This document shows, piece after piece, positions 11,429-25,101 of a stretch of DNA of 64,000 nt; within the stretch, counting starts at the first letter, position 1, and every line of letters begins with the position of its first letter. The DNA comes from Leucogyrophana mollusca (lineage: Eukaryota; Basidiomycota; Agaricomycetes; Boletales), in contig MU266342.1 of assembly GCA_021014945.1 (NCBI GenBank), positions 62,001 through 126,000 on the forward strand, given 5' to 3'. Position numbers and translations under genes: made by a program. A model generated the notes under the pieces. The model did not search any database. It was not told where the DNA came from and was given only the letters and a program-made list of their open reading frames with translations.

Positions 11429-12540
11429 TTAGTATCCATGTTGATTATACCCAGCGTGGTGAAGGGGAACACCGTACTGGTCGTACTGGTATTGTGTGCT
11501 GGCGAGGCTGGGTCCGCGTGTAAGGGCCTCTTGCATCATGGGCTGTGGGCTTGGTCCACGCGCCAGATCAGCGTAGCCACCAACTGGTGCAAGGCTGGAT
11601 GCTCCAGCTGTGAAGTCGTGATCGGGTATCGGGTTCAAGTGTGTGGCACCGTAACCACCGCCACGACCGGCGACATTCTCGTCGATATGTCCTGAACCTG
11701 AATGGAACGATGACGCGCTCGAGGGATTACGACGAAGAGGCGCGCCACCATCATCGTTGCTTGGCTGCCAGTCGATAGGCTGCATGCGATCCTCGAAGTT
11801 GGACGACGGCCTGAACTTCCACTTTCGGATGATAGTCCAGATTATCACGGAGCCACCGATGCTGGCACCAATCACAATCAGAACGATCATGGCTGTGTGC
11901 GTGATGGTTCCCGAGGACGTCGTTGGCGCGGATGAGGGCGTAGCTGACGCGCTGCTTGTGAAGTATGCGATAGAAGGCCCAGAAGGACCATTGACGGTGG
12001 TTTGAGCCTGTACGGGAGGGGCAGAGGTTTTCGCGACAGCGGCCGAGGTAGTGGAGGTCGATGAAGTTGAAGAGGACGAAGATGACGATGGGAGAAGGGG
12101 GTTGAGGATGCTTCCCAAAAGCCCTCCAGAGGAAGATGCAGCAGCCTACATTAAAGTTAACATAAGGACCACGAAAAATAGAAGAGTAAATTGAGACAAA
12201 CCGCTGAAGAGGATGCTGCAGCGCTAGAAGCGGACGTAGAAGTCGTCGCTGCGGCGCTAGCAGAGGTGGATGTAGTAGCTGCCTTGGTGTCTGCAGCACT
12301 TGACGAAGCAGCTGGAGCAGGAGGAGGATCCGCACCAGCTCCGTTTGCGGGACCGTTGGACTGTCCGCTGTTGCTAAAAATGCTAGTAAGACCTTGTGGG
12401 TCTGGCGCGCGCTTTCTGATTAAACGGTTGAGGCTGACATGGTCCCTGCGGTGCGAGTCAAATTCCTTGGCGTCTGCAGAGACAGCCAGTGCGAGAACGA
12501 GGGAGACGTAGAGAAGGAGCGTCAGGCTAAGCTTCGGCAT
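11429..12540 (-). CDS. Mid2-like single-pass membrane protein with Ser/Thr-rich ectodomain, 351 aa
   Basis: Two exons: 12540-12202 and 12145-11429 (1056 nt). Signal peptide of about 23 residues (MPKLSLTLLLYVSLVLALAV), which is why this Met was preferred to an upstream in-frame one at 12567. It is followed by a short basic segment ending in RKR, then a long Ser/Thr/Ala-rich, probably O-mannosylated ectodomain. One transmembrane helix (AMIVLIVIGASIGGSVIIW) is followed by a basic stop-transfer RKWKF and a cytosolic tail of about 140 residues rich in Gly, Ser, Tyr and Gln. This layout matches fungal cell-wall stress sensors of the Mid2/Wsc type, but no WSC domain or other diagnostic motif is present. 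The role is therefore an architectural guess. Long antisense frames across the low-complexity region are codon-bias artefacts. Confidence 0.68.
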
Positions 12541-13297
12541 TGCTAGATGTTTTTTCGTGGCTTGCAACTGGGTGTAAGGGTGGAGGCTCGGACAAAAAGT
12601 TCAGAAGCGGTGTGTAGAAAGCTTGTAAGCCACAGTGTTGAGGATGGCGGTCGTGATTGAAACCAATGGCGCGACGCAGAACCGAACGAATGAGCCGGTT
12701 AGTGATGCGAAAGCAGACCACGGTTGGATATCGGTTGAGAACAAAGGGAAACACATATTACATCAACGAATGTCAATAAAACGCGAAAAATCAGAGGACT
12801 CACAATGAGTTCACAACGATGAGCAGTTCGCTGTGTACCAATGTCTAGCTGGCGTCTTCTGAGCAGAAAGAAAGAATGAAAAGAGCGTCGCTGGAGCGTA
12901 AAGGAGTGGAGTTGAGTTAGTGGCGGAGGGATGATCGGGAGGTTGATGAGAAAGTTATGAGAAGCTGCCAAGGTAACCAACAACCAAAAACAAAACAAAT
13001 CCCACTTCAACCAGTGAATTGCTTATCCTGGCTTATCCGCGTGGTGTGGAGCACGTCAATGTTGTTTTCATCGTTTATTGTTCTCATTATCAACTACAAC
13101 ATTCTTAAATCTTGTGTAGTGTACGCGGGCACCAAAACTACGCCGGGTCAAACGATGGTCTCCAATTCGCATGGCGAAGGCTACGTACGTCCAAAGGATA
13201 AATTGTCTGCAACTCGAAAAGACAAAACCTGTTAATGTCCACCAAACGTGAAGTAAGAAACGAAGGGCCACATCAAGATACGTGAAATTGTCAACAA
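12541..13297. other. Intergenic region, promoter of Mid2-like gene; no gene seen
   Basis: 757 bp. The part next to 12540 is the 5' region of the Mid2-like gene; the rest is the 3' flank of the lyase-fold gene. No ORF with splice-supported structure was found. Confidence 0.45.
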
Positions 13298-15827
13298 CTA
13301 TGGGTGGCTTGTAAGCGACCATCCACTCAGTGGCACGCTGGAAGGTGTAGCGAATGAACTCGACGTCGATCCAGGCCATTGCGGGTTAATCAGCACCTCC
13401 AGAGTGTATGTTCCAGCAGGGAGACTGATGGTCAGGACAGTAACGCCTGGGTTGGGTTGGTCAGCCCAGCCTGCAGGGGTGGGAGGGTCGGTGGGGAACC
13501 GCACGGGTTCCATCGTCGTGAATTGAGCGCCACTGGGGGGGTTGAGCAGTTGAACCTGGACCGTCTGTGACCCAATCGTCAATGTTGCCGTTAACCCATC
13601 GCTGCTGATCGAAACAGTGGCATTGGTATGCGCCCGCCACATGACTGACGCTGAAGCCGTGATCTCGTCTTGAATGAGCACTTGCTTGCGCCCATTGATG
13701 AGGTGGACACCGCGCGAGAAGGATGTGCTGAAGGAAATCTATAAGCAACTGCACAGCTGTGACTGGAAATAAACGTACACGTTGAAGTAGGCGCTCGCCA
13801 GGTTGGCGATGAAGTAAGCCGTCGAGTCACTAGGGACGTCCATCACGGTGCTTGATCCCTGGACAGTGGCAGAAGAGTCAAACTGCACGGTGGGCGCAGC
13901 CAAAACATTCTGGTTTGCCTGTCCAACCAGAATCGTGTTCTGACCCTCGGTCATCTTGCGGTAGTACAGCCACCTTTGACTGTCCTGGCTATCATTGCTG
14001 AAGTAACCCTCTGACAAATAGTCTCCCGACCCCAATTCACCGAACCAACGCACACCAAGGGCATCAACGACAAAGTCGCCACAGTCGAGATCGTTATGTG
14101 TTTGATGATTTTGAAGTGTTCCAGCCTTCATGGCGACATAGAGAGCATTCTCGTCCGTCCAGCTCGACCTCATGGAGGCCCATTGGTCAGTGCTGTTGTC
14201 GAAAGAGTGGTCGAGCGCGAGACCATCCCAGAACGCTCCGGTAACGGCAGGGTTGTACCAGAACATGTTCCAGGGATCTGCCGAGTCGGCTTGGTCGCGC
14301 TGGAAGAGCTGATACTGGGGCTGGTTGTACTGCTGGCCGTAATACATGATGGAGTTGGCTGTGGTGGAGTACTTGTTTGGACCACAGTCGCCGTAGTTGA
14401 AAAGCGAGCCGGGTCCGGTCACGTACATGTGGTACAAACCGGTGAGGTAGAAGTTAGGGTTGATGGTAAGAAGATCGTAGGAGGAACCGGTAGCGGACTG
14501 CAGAGAAGCTGACATCTCCGCGTGGCCTGTCGTACCGAAGTACCAATAGTTGGCAGTTTCGGCCCATGTACCGTCACTCGACACAGCCAACGCGCAATTC
14601 TCCTGCGCATTTGGAACAGTCATCGCTAGTAGCTGCTGGGCGATGCCAGTAGTATCGTCGCCAAGGATTGCGAGAGCACCCATAGTGAGACCATTGTTGC
14701 AAACACAGTTCCAATTGCCCTCCGTATTGTTCCTCCACCAACCGAAGTAAAGTGGGTCATTGGCATCATTGTAGGCGGTGATACCATTGTTGAGACCGTA
14801 CTCGATCATCGTATACATGATCATAGACTTCTGGTCGGCACTCCAGTTGTCGTACAGCCAATCATAGGCGATTGCATAGGCAGCGGTCAGCTCGGCAGTG
14901 TCGAGGAAGTGGACCGGGTTCCACTTGGTGTAGTTGGCAGGGCCCCACCCACCAGTGAGATTACCAGCAGCATTCTATTAAATAGGACAGGGTACAATCA
15001 GATATTGATAGGCAAAGAGAGACAAAAACGCATGCATACCTGAAGTTCCGACCAGGTCCTATCCAACCATTTCGTGTCGTTGGTCATGCGGAAGCAGTAC
15101 GAGAATGCTTTCACGCGCTGCTTGATTTCACGAGCAGGATCCAAGATACCGTTGCCGCCATCCATGACATAGACCACAGGAGGGAGGTTGAAGTATTGGG
15201 TGGCATTTTCAAAGATGGTTGCGTTCCAGCCTGAGAGGTAAGGGTCGCTGGGAATGAGCTGAGGGAGGGCTGCCCATTTGTAGGAGGGAGCAATGAGACG
15301 AGGTCTATCAGACCGGACTTGGTCCGCACTGGGATTCGAGGGCTGGAAAGGATCTTGCGGCCAGGCAAGTTGAGCATTGCTCGTAGAGAGGAATGTAGGA
15401 GAAGTGAAAGCAGCGGTGTTAGTCTACCGTCAGGCGGGTAATTAACTCCGTGCTCCAATTTCCAAGTGGTGTGAGAGCTTACTGTCATGGGGTAGATGGG
15501 CAGCATGTACTGGCTGTCCGTGGCGGTTGCAAACCGTCCGATCTCATTTTTGACACTCACGGCTGAGCTGGCCGCCGCCGCGCTGCCGCTAGCGGCGTTG
15601 GCGACGGATTTCTTGTGGGCACGGCTACCGAGAACGCCTCCGAGAACGGCAGCGGCGATGACAAGGATGGCGACGGGAATACCATACTTGACCCAGTTGC
15701 TGGTTCTTTTCCTTGGCGGATTGTGCGGGGTGATGTATCCCGAAGACTGGGCGTAATACGGGTCGCCAGAGCCGTAGGGGGAAGTTTGTCTAGTGGCGTT
15801 GTTTAGAGAGTCATAATTTGCAGCCAT
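13298..15827 (-). CDS. Membrane-anchored alginate-lyase/heparinase-II-III-like fold protein, 784 aa
   Basis: Four exons: 15827-15483, 15423-15040, 14974-13779, 13727-13298 (2355 nt). The short cytosolic N-terminus is followed by a transmembrane anchor at about residues 45-65 (VKYGIPVAILVIAAAVLGGV), so the bulk should be lumenal or extracellular. The large domain is an alpha/alpha toroid-like region rich in Trp and Tyr with the conserved string NHQTHNDLDCGDFVVDALG. That string resembles the catalytic His/Asp surroundings of heparinase II/III C-terminal-like proteins. A beta-sandwich tail follows. Agaricomycete relatives are usually named chondroitin AC/alginate-lyase superfamily proteins; the natural substrate is unknown. 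The start was chosen at MAANYDSL, because an upstream in-frame Met would place an unlikely sequence before the anchor. Confidence 0.75.
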
Positions 15828-16158
15828 TGCTGGGAATGGGGCCGCAAGAAAGGCCCTAGGATATAAACGAGAGACGAGCGGTAGGCGTTTTGTACGAAAC
15901 CAGCGATACGAAGGCAAGCCACAAACGGCGTTGTAGAACTTTAAGGGGAGATGGGAAATGTGAGGCCAGGGGACGCCTATAAGTACTGTCGGAACATCAA
16001 AATTCAACCCTTTACGGCATCACGGCCTCTTTCTGCTATTTTTGCGAAGATCTTCAAGAATATCACACCTCATCGTCAGTCGTCAGTAGCATTTATTTAT
16101 GATCTGGATACCGGCTAGCTGCTCGATGGTATCGACGCTCGTGTCCACATCATCCGTC
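15828..16158. other. Lyase-gene promoter and thiolase 3' flank
   Basis: 331 bp between two minus-strand genes. No further gene seen. Confidence 0.45.
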
Positions 16159-17780
<1,622 letters not shown>

Positions 17781-18473
17781 TATTTGGGCTGTAACTTCCA
17801 GATGTCTTCTGCCGAGTCCGTTACTTCACAAACACAGGACGAAGGGAGACAAGTAAAGTTCTGGTCTCTATGGTCTTGGTCCTTGTAAGCAGGAGTGCGA
17901 GCTAAGCTCCGTAAGCTCGTCATGATAGTCTGAAATGCTTCCGTGTTCCGGCGTGGGTGCGGTTCTGGGCTGAAGTGATCATCCTCTAAAGGCTATCGTT
18001 CAGCTCTTCCGCCACCGCACTACAACCACAGGTACAGATCTTTCGAAGACCTGCCCGCACCCATATGCAAGGCAAGCTTTAAATTTGCAGAGACTTTGGA
18101 TTAGCCGAGGGCAGCCAATAACAACCTCGAACCCGTGTTTGGCACACTCAGAAAGTATATATGCGCATGATACTCTTCTCCAGTTCGGATCGACCACACT
18201 AACATTGTTTCTGGGCTATAGATGACACCAATAAGCTTGGTTCACAGCCGATATCCTCACATCGCGGCTGTCTGAGCGCTTGTCTATTCCAAAGATATCT
18301 TTGATGGGTGGATGGGATACCATTCTATGCAGCGGAGTCTCCACAATGAACTCTCATGCTTATCTACGTCAAGGCGATAAGCATGAGCCTTTTTTCACTT
18401 ATGAAGTCCACTCCCTTTTCTTGGGGTGCCCTCACCGCGTTCTCGCCGAATCGTCTCATTCCCTAACCTTGCG
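17781..18473. promoter_or_regulatory. Divergent promoter region, POT1 / DUR3
   Basis: 693 bp between divergent start codons. The DUR3-proximal end contains a perfect inverted repeat made of two GATA-factor-type sites (listed separately). Confidence 0.5.
18356..18384. promoter_or_regulatory. Inverted pair of GATA sites upstream of DUR3
   Basis: ATGCTTATC at 18356-18364 and GATAAGCAT at 18376-18384 form a perfect 9-bp inverted repeat with an 11-bp spacer, ending 89 bp before the DUR3 start codon. GATAAG is the core bound by fungal nitrogen-regulatory GATA factors (AreA/Gln3 type), and urea transporters are classic nitrogen-catabolite-repressed genes. Regulation is inferred from motif and context. 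Confidence 0.5.
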
Positions 18474-21065
18474 ATGTCGACAAGTGGCTCAGAGGTTCTC
18501 ACCCAGGGAACAGGTTATGGCGTTGTCCTGGGCATAGGCTTCGTCTTCGCCGTTATTATGATGGGTCTTTCGTCTCTTCAGAACCGGTATACCAGCTACA
18601 AGATTGCTACGTCCGAGGAGTTTAACACCGCATCTCGCTCGGTAAAGCCTGGCCTCATTGCGTCAGGTATCGTGTCCGCTTGGACCTGGGCAGCTACTCT
18701 CTTGCAAAGTTCAACAGGTAATCTTCATAACATAAACAACGCACTTCATCACATGCTTACAGGAACCCGTAGTCACGTACGAATACGGGTTATGCGGAGG
18801 CTACTACTACGCGGCAGGAGCGACTATCCAGATCTTCATGATGGCTATCCTCTCCGTCCGCGTAAAAATGATTGCGCCGTATTGTCATACATACCTCGAG
18901 ATCGTTCAGGCTAGGTATGGAAACCGAGCACATGCAATATTTGTTATTTTTGGGTTAGTAGTGAATGTGCGTACGCTCTCAACTCGCTGCAGGGCATGTC
19001 ATAGATGCTCACTCGTCCCTTCCGCAGATTATTGTGTCGAGTATGCTTCTGCTGGGCGGCAGTGCAGTCGTCAATGCTTTCACAGGGATGAACATCTATG
19101 CTGCAAACTTCCTCATTCCTCTTGGGGTTTGCATCTACGTGATTCTTGGCGGTTTGCGTGCCACATTCTTGTGTGAGTTCGTGCTACAGTCCGGCTGTGC
19201 GATGGCTGAACTGCAGATCAATAGGCGACTACTCCCACACCCTTATCCTTATGATCCTTATTCTCTACTTCTTCTTCTACACATACTCTGAGGCGGAGTT
19301 AATAGGTGGATTCGAAGGGATGTATCGTCTCCTTCAACAAGCCAGCGTCGAACGACCAGTGGCGGGGAACCAGGATGGGTCCTACTTGACTTTAAAATCC
19401 AACTGTAAGCGCCAGTCCATTTCTCGCTGGTCGTCAGTCGGTAAATCTTTCGTGCAGATGGCTTGGTGTTCATGATTATACAAATAACTGGAGGTTTTGG
19501 CACCGTAATGCTGGACCAGGTTGGAGTCAAGAATTCATAGTTCGCGTGAATGTTACTTATCCCGACCTTCAGGGATATTGGCAGAGAGCCATTGCATCAG
19601 AAGCCAAAACTGCTGTCCGTGCATATCTCATGGGTGGTATCGCTTGGTTCGCCGTGCCATTGACTTTCTCGACTATCATGGGTCTTGCCGCTGTTGCACT
19701 TGCCACCAGTACGTCTTCCCAATATGTTAGACATATATACCCTAATGCAATTTGTGGAGGCCCCAGCTTCCCTTATCCCGGTGGTCTTACGCCCGCCGAA
19801 ATCGATGCTGGCCTCGCGGCTCCCGCTGGTGTCGTCACCCTGCTGGGTAGTGGAGGTGCTGCTGCGATGGTCAGTTCTAGACATCACAAGTGCTCCAATT
19901 GAAGTTAACGGTCTTGTGTTCAGCTCATTCTGCTGTTTATGGCTGTGACCTCAGCAGCATCTTCCGAGATGATCGCGACATCTTCTATACTTACGTTCGA
20001 CCTTTACCAGATTCACTTCAAGCCAGATGTTAGCACGTCAATTCGAACCTCGCGGGATGACTACTAAGTCTTCGTTCCACAGGCTTCCCCGGAGTCACTC
20101 ATACGCGTCTCACACGTGATGGTCGCCGTCTGGGCTGTGATAATGTCTTGTGTCGCCTCACTGTGGAATGGTATCGGGATCAACCTAAATTGGCTCTTCC
20201 TCTTCTCGGGAACTTTGTTCACGGGTGCTGTTGGCCCCATTATCTTCAGCGTCGTGTGGCGTAAGCAGACTTGCGCTGCTGCCATTGGTGGAGCGTTGGG
20301 AGGTCTCGTCGTCGGCATCATCAGTTGGCTCGCTGTGGCAAAGACATACTACGGCGAGCTGACAATCACGACGACTGGTGCGATCCACAAACAACCTATT
20401 AATGTCCCTTCCCCTGACTGTTGTCGCAGGAGAGATGTATCCTAATCTAGCCGGCAACATGGGCGCATGCTGCGCCGGATTTTTGATATCGATCATCATC
20501 ACCCTCATCAAACCGGACAACGACTTTGATTGGGAAGAAACGAAGAAGATCAATCCAAGAGCTCGAGAGATGGAAAGACAGCGCGCTTTGGTTGACAAGG
20601 CGGATGCTACATCCCATGACGGCGAGGAGTTCCCAGTGGATTCAGAAAAGCAGAAGTCCGAAACCGCAACCCACGTCTCTTCCGTCAAAGAAGTCCCTTC
20701 GCGTGTTGAAAACCTCGAGAATTACGAGTCGCTCAAAAAGTCGTTGAAGGTGGCAACATGGGCGTCATTCATCATGACCTTCATCGTCCTTTTCGTACGT
20801 TGCTTTGTTTATCTGGTGACTTGCGTGATAACTGACCGTTTCGCAGCTCATCCCGATCCCAATGTTCCTATCTCACTACGTATTCTCGCTAGCCTTTTTC
20901 AAAGGCTGGGTCATTGTCTGCGTCATTTGGCTTTTCGTAGCCGCTTGCATAACGTCGGTTCTACCTCTTTGGGAGAGCCGCGCCGCGATGAAGGACATCT
21001 TCCAAGGCTTGATTAGGGACACGTTCAAAGGTGGTTTGCGGAAAAAGGAGGCTTCTCGTGTGTAA
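18474..21065 (+). CDS. DUR3: Urea/polyamine symporter DUR3 (SSS family), 684 aa
   Basis: Proton-coupled high-affinity urea transporter of the plasma membrane, sodium:solute symporter family. Eleven exons: 18474-18717, 18773-18966, 19028-19172, 19225-19404, 19458-19519, 19573-19708, 19760-19869, 19924-20028, 20083-20377, 20430-20794, 20847-21065 (2055 nt). The family signature is easy to follow: [44 protein letters not shown] (spliced), [31 protein letters not shown] and [16 protein letters not shown], with about 15 hydrophobic helices in all. A hydrophilic loop of about 100 residues ([13 protein letters not shown] onward) precedes the last helices. The start at 18474 is the first Met that gives the usual short N-terminus; an upstream in-frame Met at 18426 is less likely. 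Nitrogen control is suggested by the GATA palindrome upstream. Confidence 0.93.
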
Positions 21066-21378
21066 AGCGATGTCGCTCGCATACAGCCAGTGGACTCAGT
21101 TGTGCATCGACAAGACAAACAGTTATATGATATCACACAATGCACGATGGGCGCGAATTTGAGTGTGATACATATCACACCTGCATCTGTGTTCAACCAC
21201 GACAATTCTGGCATCGCTAAAGTCGTTCAAATACCCTCAAAGTCCGTTAACCATCTACAATCGGTTTGTCTGCTAATTTGCTACATTAATCAAAGCGTGT
21301 AAAGAAAGATACTCTTGTAAAATTCAAGTCGTCAACAACAATTGCCCAGTCGTTATCCAGCAAAGTCATGCATCACCC
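21066..21378. other. Convergent intergenic region, no gene seen
   Basis: 313 bp between DUR3 and the DUF7702 gene; presumed 3' UTRs. Confidence 0.45.
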
Positions 21379-22376
21379 TCAGTACTGAGGACGGTAGAGA
21401 GGATACTCGTCGCCGGCCATTTCACTGAGTTTGTAGTCCTGGTTAAGGTCGAGGAACATACCCGCGGAGGTATAGAGGATGACGACGGCGTATTCCATGA
21501 GGATCTCCATGACGAGGTAGATTTGCCACTCGCCGGTGAACATGTTGAATTTTGCAAGGCTGCTGGTGTTCGGGGTGGTGGCGGTACCAGTGACAGCAAA
21601 AGTGTCTGATGAGAAAGTGGAGAGGATGCTGTATAGCGTGCGGACTGCAATGAACGGGAGGGCAATGGAGATCGCCAACAGCAACTAAGACGAGATTAGA
21701 CGACAATACATAGAACCTGGCTGAGATATACATACTGTTTTGCGGTGCTTCATTATCGTGTATGCCCGTGTCCATGCAAAGCCAGTGATTGCCACGATAA
21801 TCACATACAGAAGAGCGAATAACAAGACACCAGCACGACGCATAGTGTTTGCGGTTGACTGTGAACTTGAACTCTGGCTCGTGGCGTTGGATATGCCGAT
21901 TATCGTGAGGGTCAGAGCGCCCAGGCCGAGCAGGTGCAACAGACGGAAGGGCCGGGAGTATTTTGCCTCGCCATCAGGGCCCTGGAAACTGAGAGAAGGT
22001 CAATGTCAAAGCCTCAGACGGGAAGAATGACCGACGTACGTTGTATGTAACAGGCCGAGGCTAGAAAGTAGGAGTGGCGATAAGCCAGATGCTTCAAGCG
22101 CGTAGCCTCCGATATATAGCCCAATCACAGGAGGAGTGATCTCCTCAGCCGCTACCAGTAAAGCCCCTCCAACGACTCGAACTAAGATGACGGTTAGGAA
22201 ACCAAAAGGAATATAGGGTGGGTGTGAGAATACACACTCAGTGAGAACATAAATAAAAGAATCCAGCCTTCCCCTGCGATGCCATACTTGTAGGCCACGC
22301 GGAAAGTGAAAAACAGGAAGGGCACATAGAGGGCGATGGTCACAGCTGCAAGGATGCCTTGAGTGTTGAGCGACAT
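21379..22376 (-). CDS. DUF7702-type seven-helix membrane protein, 279 aa
   Basis: Four exons: 22376-22238, 22181-22040, 21988-21736, 21684-21379 (840 nt). About seven hydrophobic helices, starting with GILAAVTIALYVPFLFFTF and including LLLAISIALPFIAVRTLYS and WQIYLVMEILMEYAVVILY. The short polar loop FQGPDGEAKYSRPFRLLH and the late ALPFIAVRTLYSIL element match what I remember of the fungal DUF7702 family, which has no assigned function. The C-terminus is a soluble tail ending in YPLYRPQY. Topology is seen in the sequence; the family name is from memory. It could be a receptor-like or transport-related protein, but nothing in the sequence decides between these. Confidence 0.72.
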
Positions 22377-22929
22377 GATCTACACGGCTCGGAGAGGATG
22401 AAGAGGCTGGAGGAAAGAAGAAGTTGAATGAGGGAAAGTAAGGCCATTTTAGCTGCCTTTTGTACGAAACTGTGATGGACCAGGAGGCAGTGAGGCATGC
22501 CTCATGACATCTGGGCGCCTATCTGCGAACCATTGTTGGCTCACCGATCTTCGAAAAGCATCGCTTCGGCGCAAAAAACGAAACGTCGGCGGTGTCGGAT
22601 AGTGGGTTAACCTCACACTGCGCGCCGGGAGCTGAAACGCAAGTTGACGGACCGAGTCCATTGCTGTTGCAAGCGGGACTGCAACCGCAACAGGTTGCGT
22701 GTGCTGCGGCTGCGCAAGGATTTTACTTACCCTTGTTTATTGCAGCCAGTTCGTCATTGAGGGCAAGCTGCGAAACTGAACCCGAACAGCTCCCACACAA
22801 TACAAGATGCCATATATATCCCAAGCACGATCGCACAAAGCACTGCCAGAATGATCATGGTTGTGGCTGTGTAAAAATCTGAGACAGTGCCAATTCTTCC
22901 TCAACTTATCTTCCAGTCAGCCAAGTGAC
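22377..22929. other. Divergent promoter region, DUF7702 gene / LAS1
   Basis: 553 bp between divergent starts. It includes a 34-codon hydrophobic ORF on the minus strand (22858-22754), discussed in findings. No other feature recognised. Confidence 0.4.
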
Positions 22930-24676
22930 ATGAGGCTCCCCAGACGTATCCCGTGGTCTCACATTGGTGAATTGGATCAGCTCTGCTCGTGGATCTTCGC
23001 CGACGAGCACGACATTGAAGCAAAAGAGCTGGCAGTCAGCAGAGTATGTACAAGGAATGATGTCAAATCCCATAATCTAACATACGCCAGTTGTCAGCTT
23101 GGAGGGCCATAACGTCGCTTCCCCATGCATTGGAATCGACCTTAGCTATCCTTAGCGTCCAATTAATTGATGCTTCGTCCTATCGAGAGACCCAAGGCCG
23201 TTCGCTGACGAGCTTGAGTCTGCGTCAAAGCTACGCCACCGCAATCATACGGATGGTGAACGGCTTAGTGGATCCTTTGCAGGTGGGAGCGTATGCGAGG
23301 TCGATAGCTTCTATTGCTGCTCAGCTTGGATTGCCCTCCTGGCTGGTGGAGTTGCGGCATGCTGCTACTCACGAAGACTTGCCAAGCCTTGGATTGCTTA
23401 GAGAAGCCTCCCGCGAGGTATTTGAATGGTCGAACTTCCTGGTTTACATCCTTCTAACGACGTATTTAGTCTTTGTCCTGGCTTTTGCACAATTATTTCT
23501 TGCCGACTATCAACCCATCTTCTGTGTCAGCACCTGAATCGGTCCCTTTGCGTTCGGTCATACCCCTTCTAAAGCAGTACAAGGCACTTCTTAAGAGAGT
23601 CACCCGTGACGCATCTCTACGCAGCCGCTACAAGGTTGACATCGATTCGACCATGCGAGATATCGAGAGGTGGATAGCAGAAGCCAGGGTGTCAGTCGGA
23701 GCCGCCGTTCACGGGTACGGATCGGACAATTATGTGGGCTCAGGTGACGAGCAAGAGGACATTCAGGAGAGGTGGGCTCTTCATAAGCTCTGTGATGCGT
23801 TGATGGAAAAGGGGTCTTTGGTTCCCTTGTCAAAAAAGTGCGTACTGACGGCAGTTACTTGGCTAACTTTCCTCAATAAACCCTTGCAGAAAACGGAATT
23901 TCCCAACAGATTCCTTTCTACCTCCCAACAATTCTCTTGCGCTGTGGACGCCGTTGTTATCCCATCTTCAATCTTATCATCCAAGCTTCCCTTCCACTCT
24001 CACTACCCACATTGTTACTTGCCTCGTATCAGAACATCGCGTCCCGGACGTCACCTCCGACGTCATCCCGCCTGAGTCCGATATATCTTCGTCAGATCCA
24101 TCGTACGATATGTGTCTCGCACGATGGGTTGCATGGATTATTCAAACTTGGGACCGCGACCAAACAGATAACGAACCCACCCTAAGAAAAGATGTGGTTC
24201 TGATGCTAGCTAATGCACTAGCGCCTGGAAGCATTGAAGGGTTGATCAATATTAACACGTAAGTTGTCAGTTCGATTTTTCGTGGTTTGGTTTGGTTTAC
24301 GCCCCGCAGTTTGACCTCTCTTCTCGAAACGGTCACAGCGGGTTTCACGGGGTTACAAAAAGCCTCCGAACTGTTGCTTTCAGCCAAGGGCGTCATCCCG
24401 TTACGAGTGAGCAAGACATTTTAAAAACAATCATGCTTATCACTGAAATGCTTAAAGCGCTGGAACGATGATGCTCTCGCAGAAATGAGTGAGCGGCTTG
24501 ACGCGCTGATGTCACATGAGATAGCACCCCTGGAGATCACTCCCAGTCCCATAGATGTTCCATCTGTGCCGGCACAAACTGTGTCTCAGGCCGACGGTTG
24601 GAAGCTACTGGACTCGAACACGTTTTGGAAACCTTGCCCTATAGGCATATTCATACCCAGTACATCAGCACTTTGA
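22930..24676 (+). CDS. LAS1: LAS1 pre-rRNA endoribonuclease, 497 aa
   Basis: HEPN-family nuclease that cuts the ITS2 spacer of pre-rRNA during 60S ribosome assembly, working with the Grc3 polynucleotide kinase in the nucleus or nucleolus. Six exons: 22930-23043, 23091-23417, 23470-23837, 23890-24258, 24310-24406, 24458-24676 (1494 nt). N-terminal HEPN domain begins MRLPRRIPWSHIGELDQLCSW and carries the catalytic R-x4-H motif RHAATH at about residues 127-132, as in yeast Las1. The conserved LPSWLVELRHAATHEDLPSL block is nearly invariant in the family. The middle region (EARVSVGAAVHG onward) is variable, and the C-terminal part ends in a Trp-rich segment LGC-like tail (TFWKPCPIGIF) as in relatives. 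All splice sites are GT-AG. Confidence 0.93.
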
Positions 24677-25101
24677 TGTACGATATAATCCTTTTAGCAG
24701 TTTGAACCATCTACCAACACATCGGAATTTCCGCCCAGACATTTGGATTTCGCTACATGTTCTCGAGTCCTGATGTTCACCTGAGTCCATCCCTCTTCCA
24801 GTTGAGGTGACAATTTTTGTCTACTAATCCTTGCAGCACCAGAGATGTGACAGGGGGTACTTAGTCTGTGTGACTCATGTGACAGCCTCGATTCCTCGGT
24901 GACCCAAGCGTCACGGTCACCTTCTATCGTTGGCATCATGGAGAGCTAATGCCATGCCAAATCTGCACACGCTGCGTATAATTATCCCTTGCTCTACTTC
25001 AAGGAAGCGCTTTGAAGCTGTGCACAACTCACTGTGAACGTTGAGGCTCCAAGTGGCTGCATATTGTCTTACACCGCAAGGAAGAGCGCTGCCTGCGAAG
25101 G
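24677..25101. other. LAS1 3' flank and YSC84 promoter, no gene seen
   Basis: 425 bp between two plus-strand genes. Confidence 0.45.

Noticed and set aside
12191..12511. Long plus-strand ORF opposite the Mid2-like gene
   Set aside because: It mirrors the Ser/Ala-rich low-complexity coding region on the other strand; there is no start context, splice support or motif.
14096..14512. Plus-strand ORF inside the lyase-fold gene
   Set aside because: Antisense to a strongly conserved coding exon.
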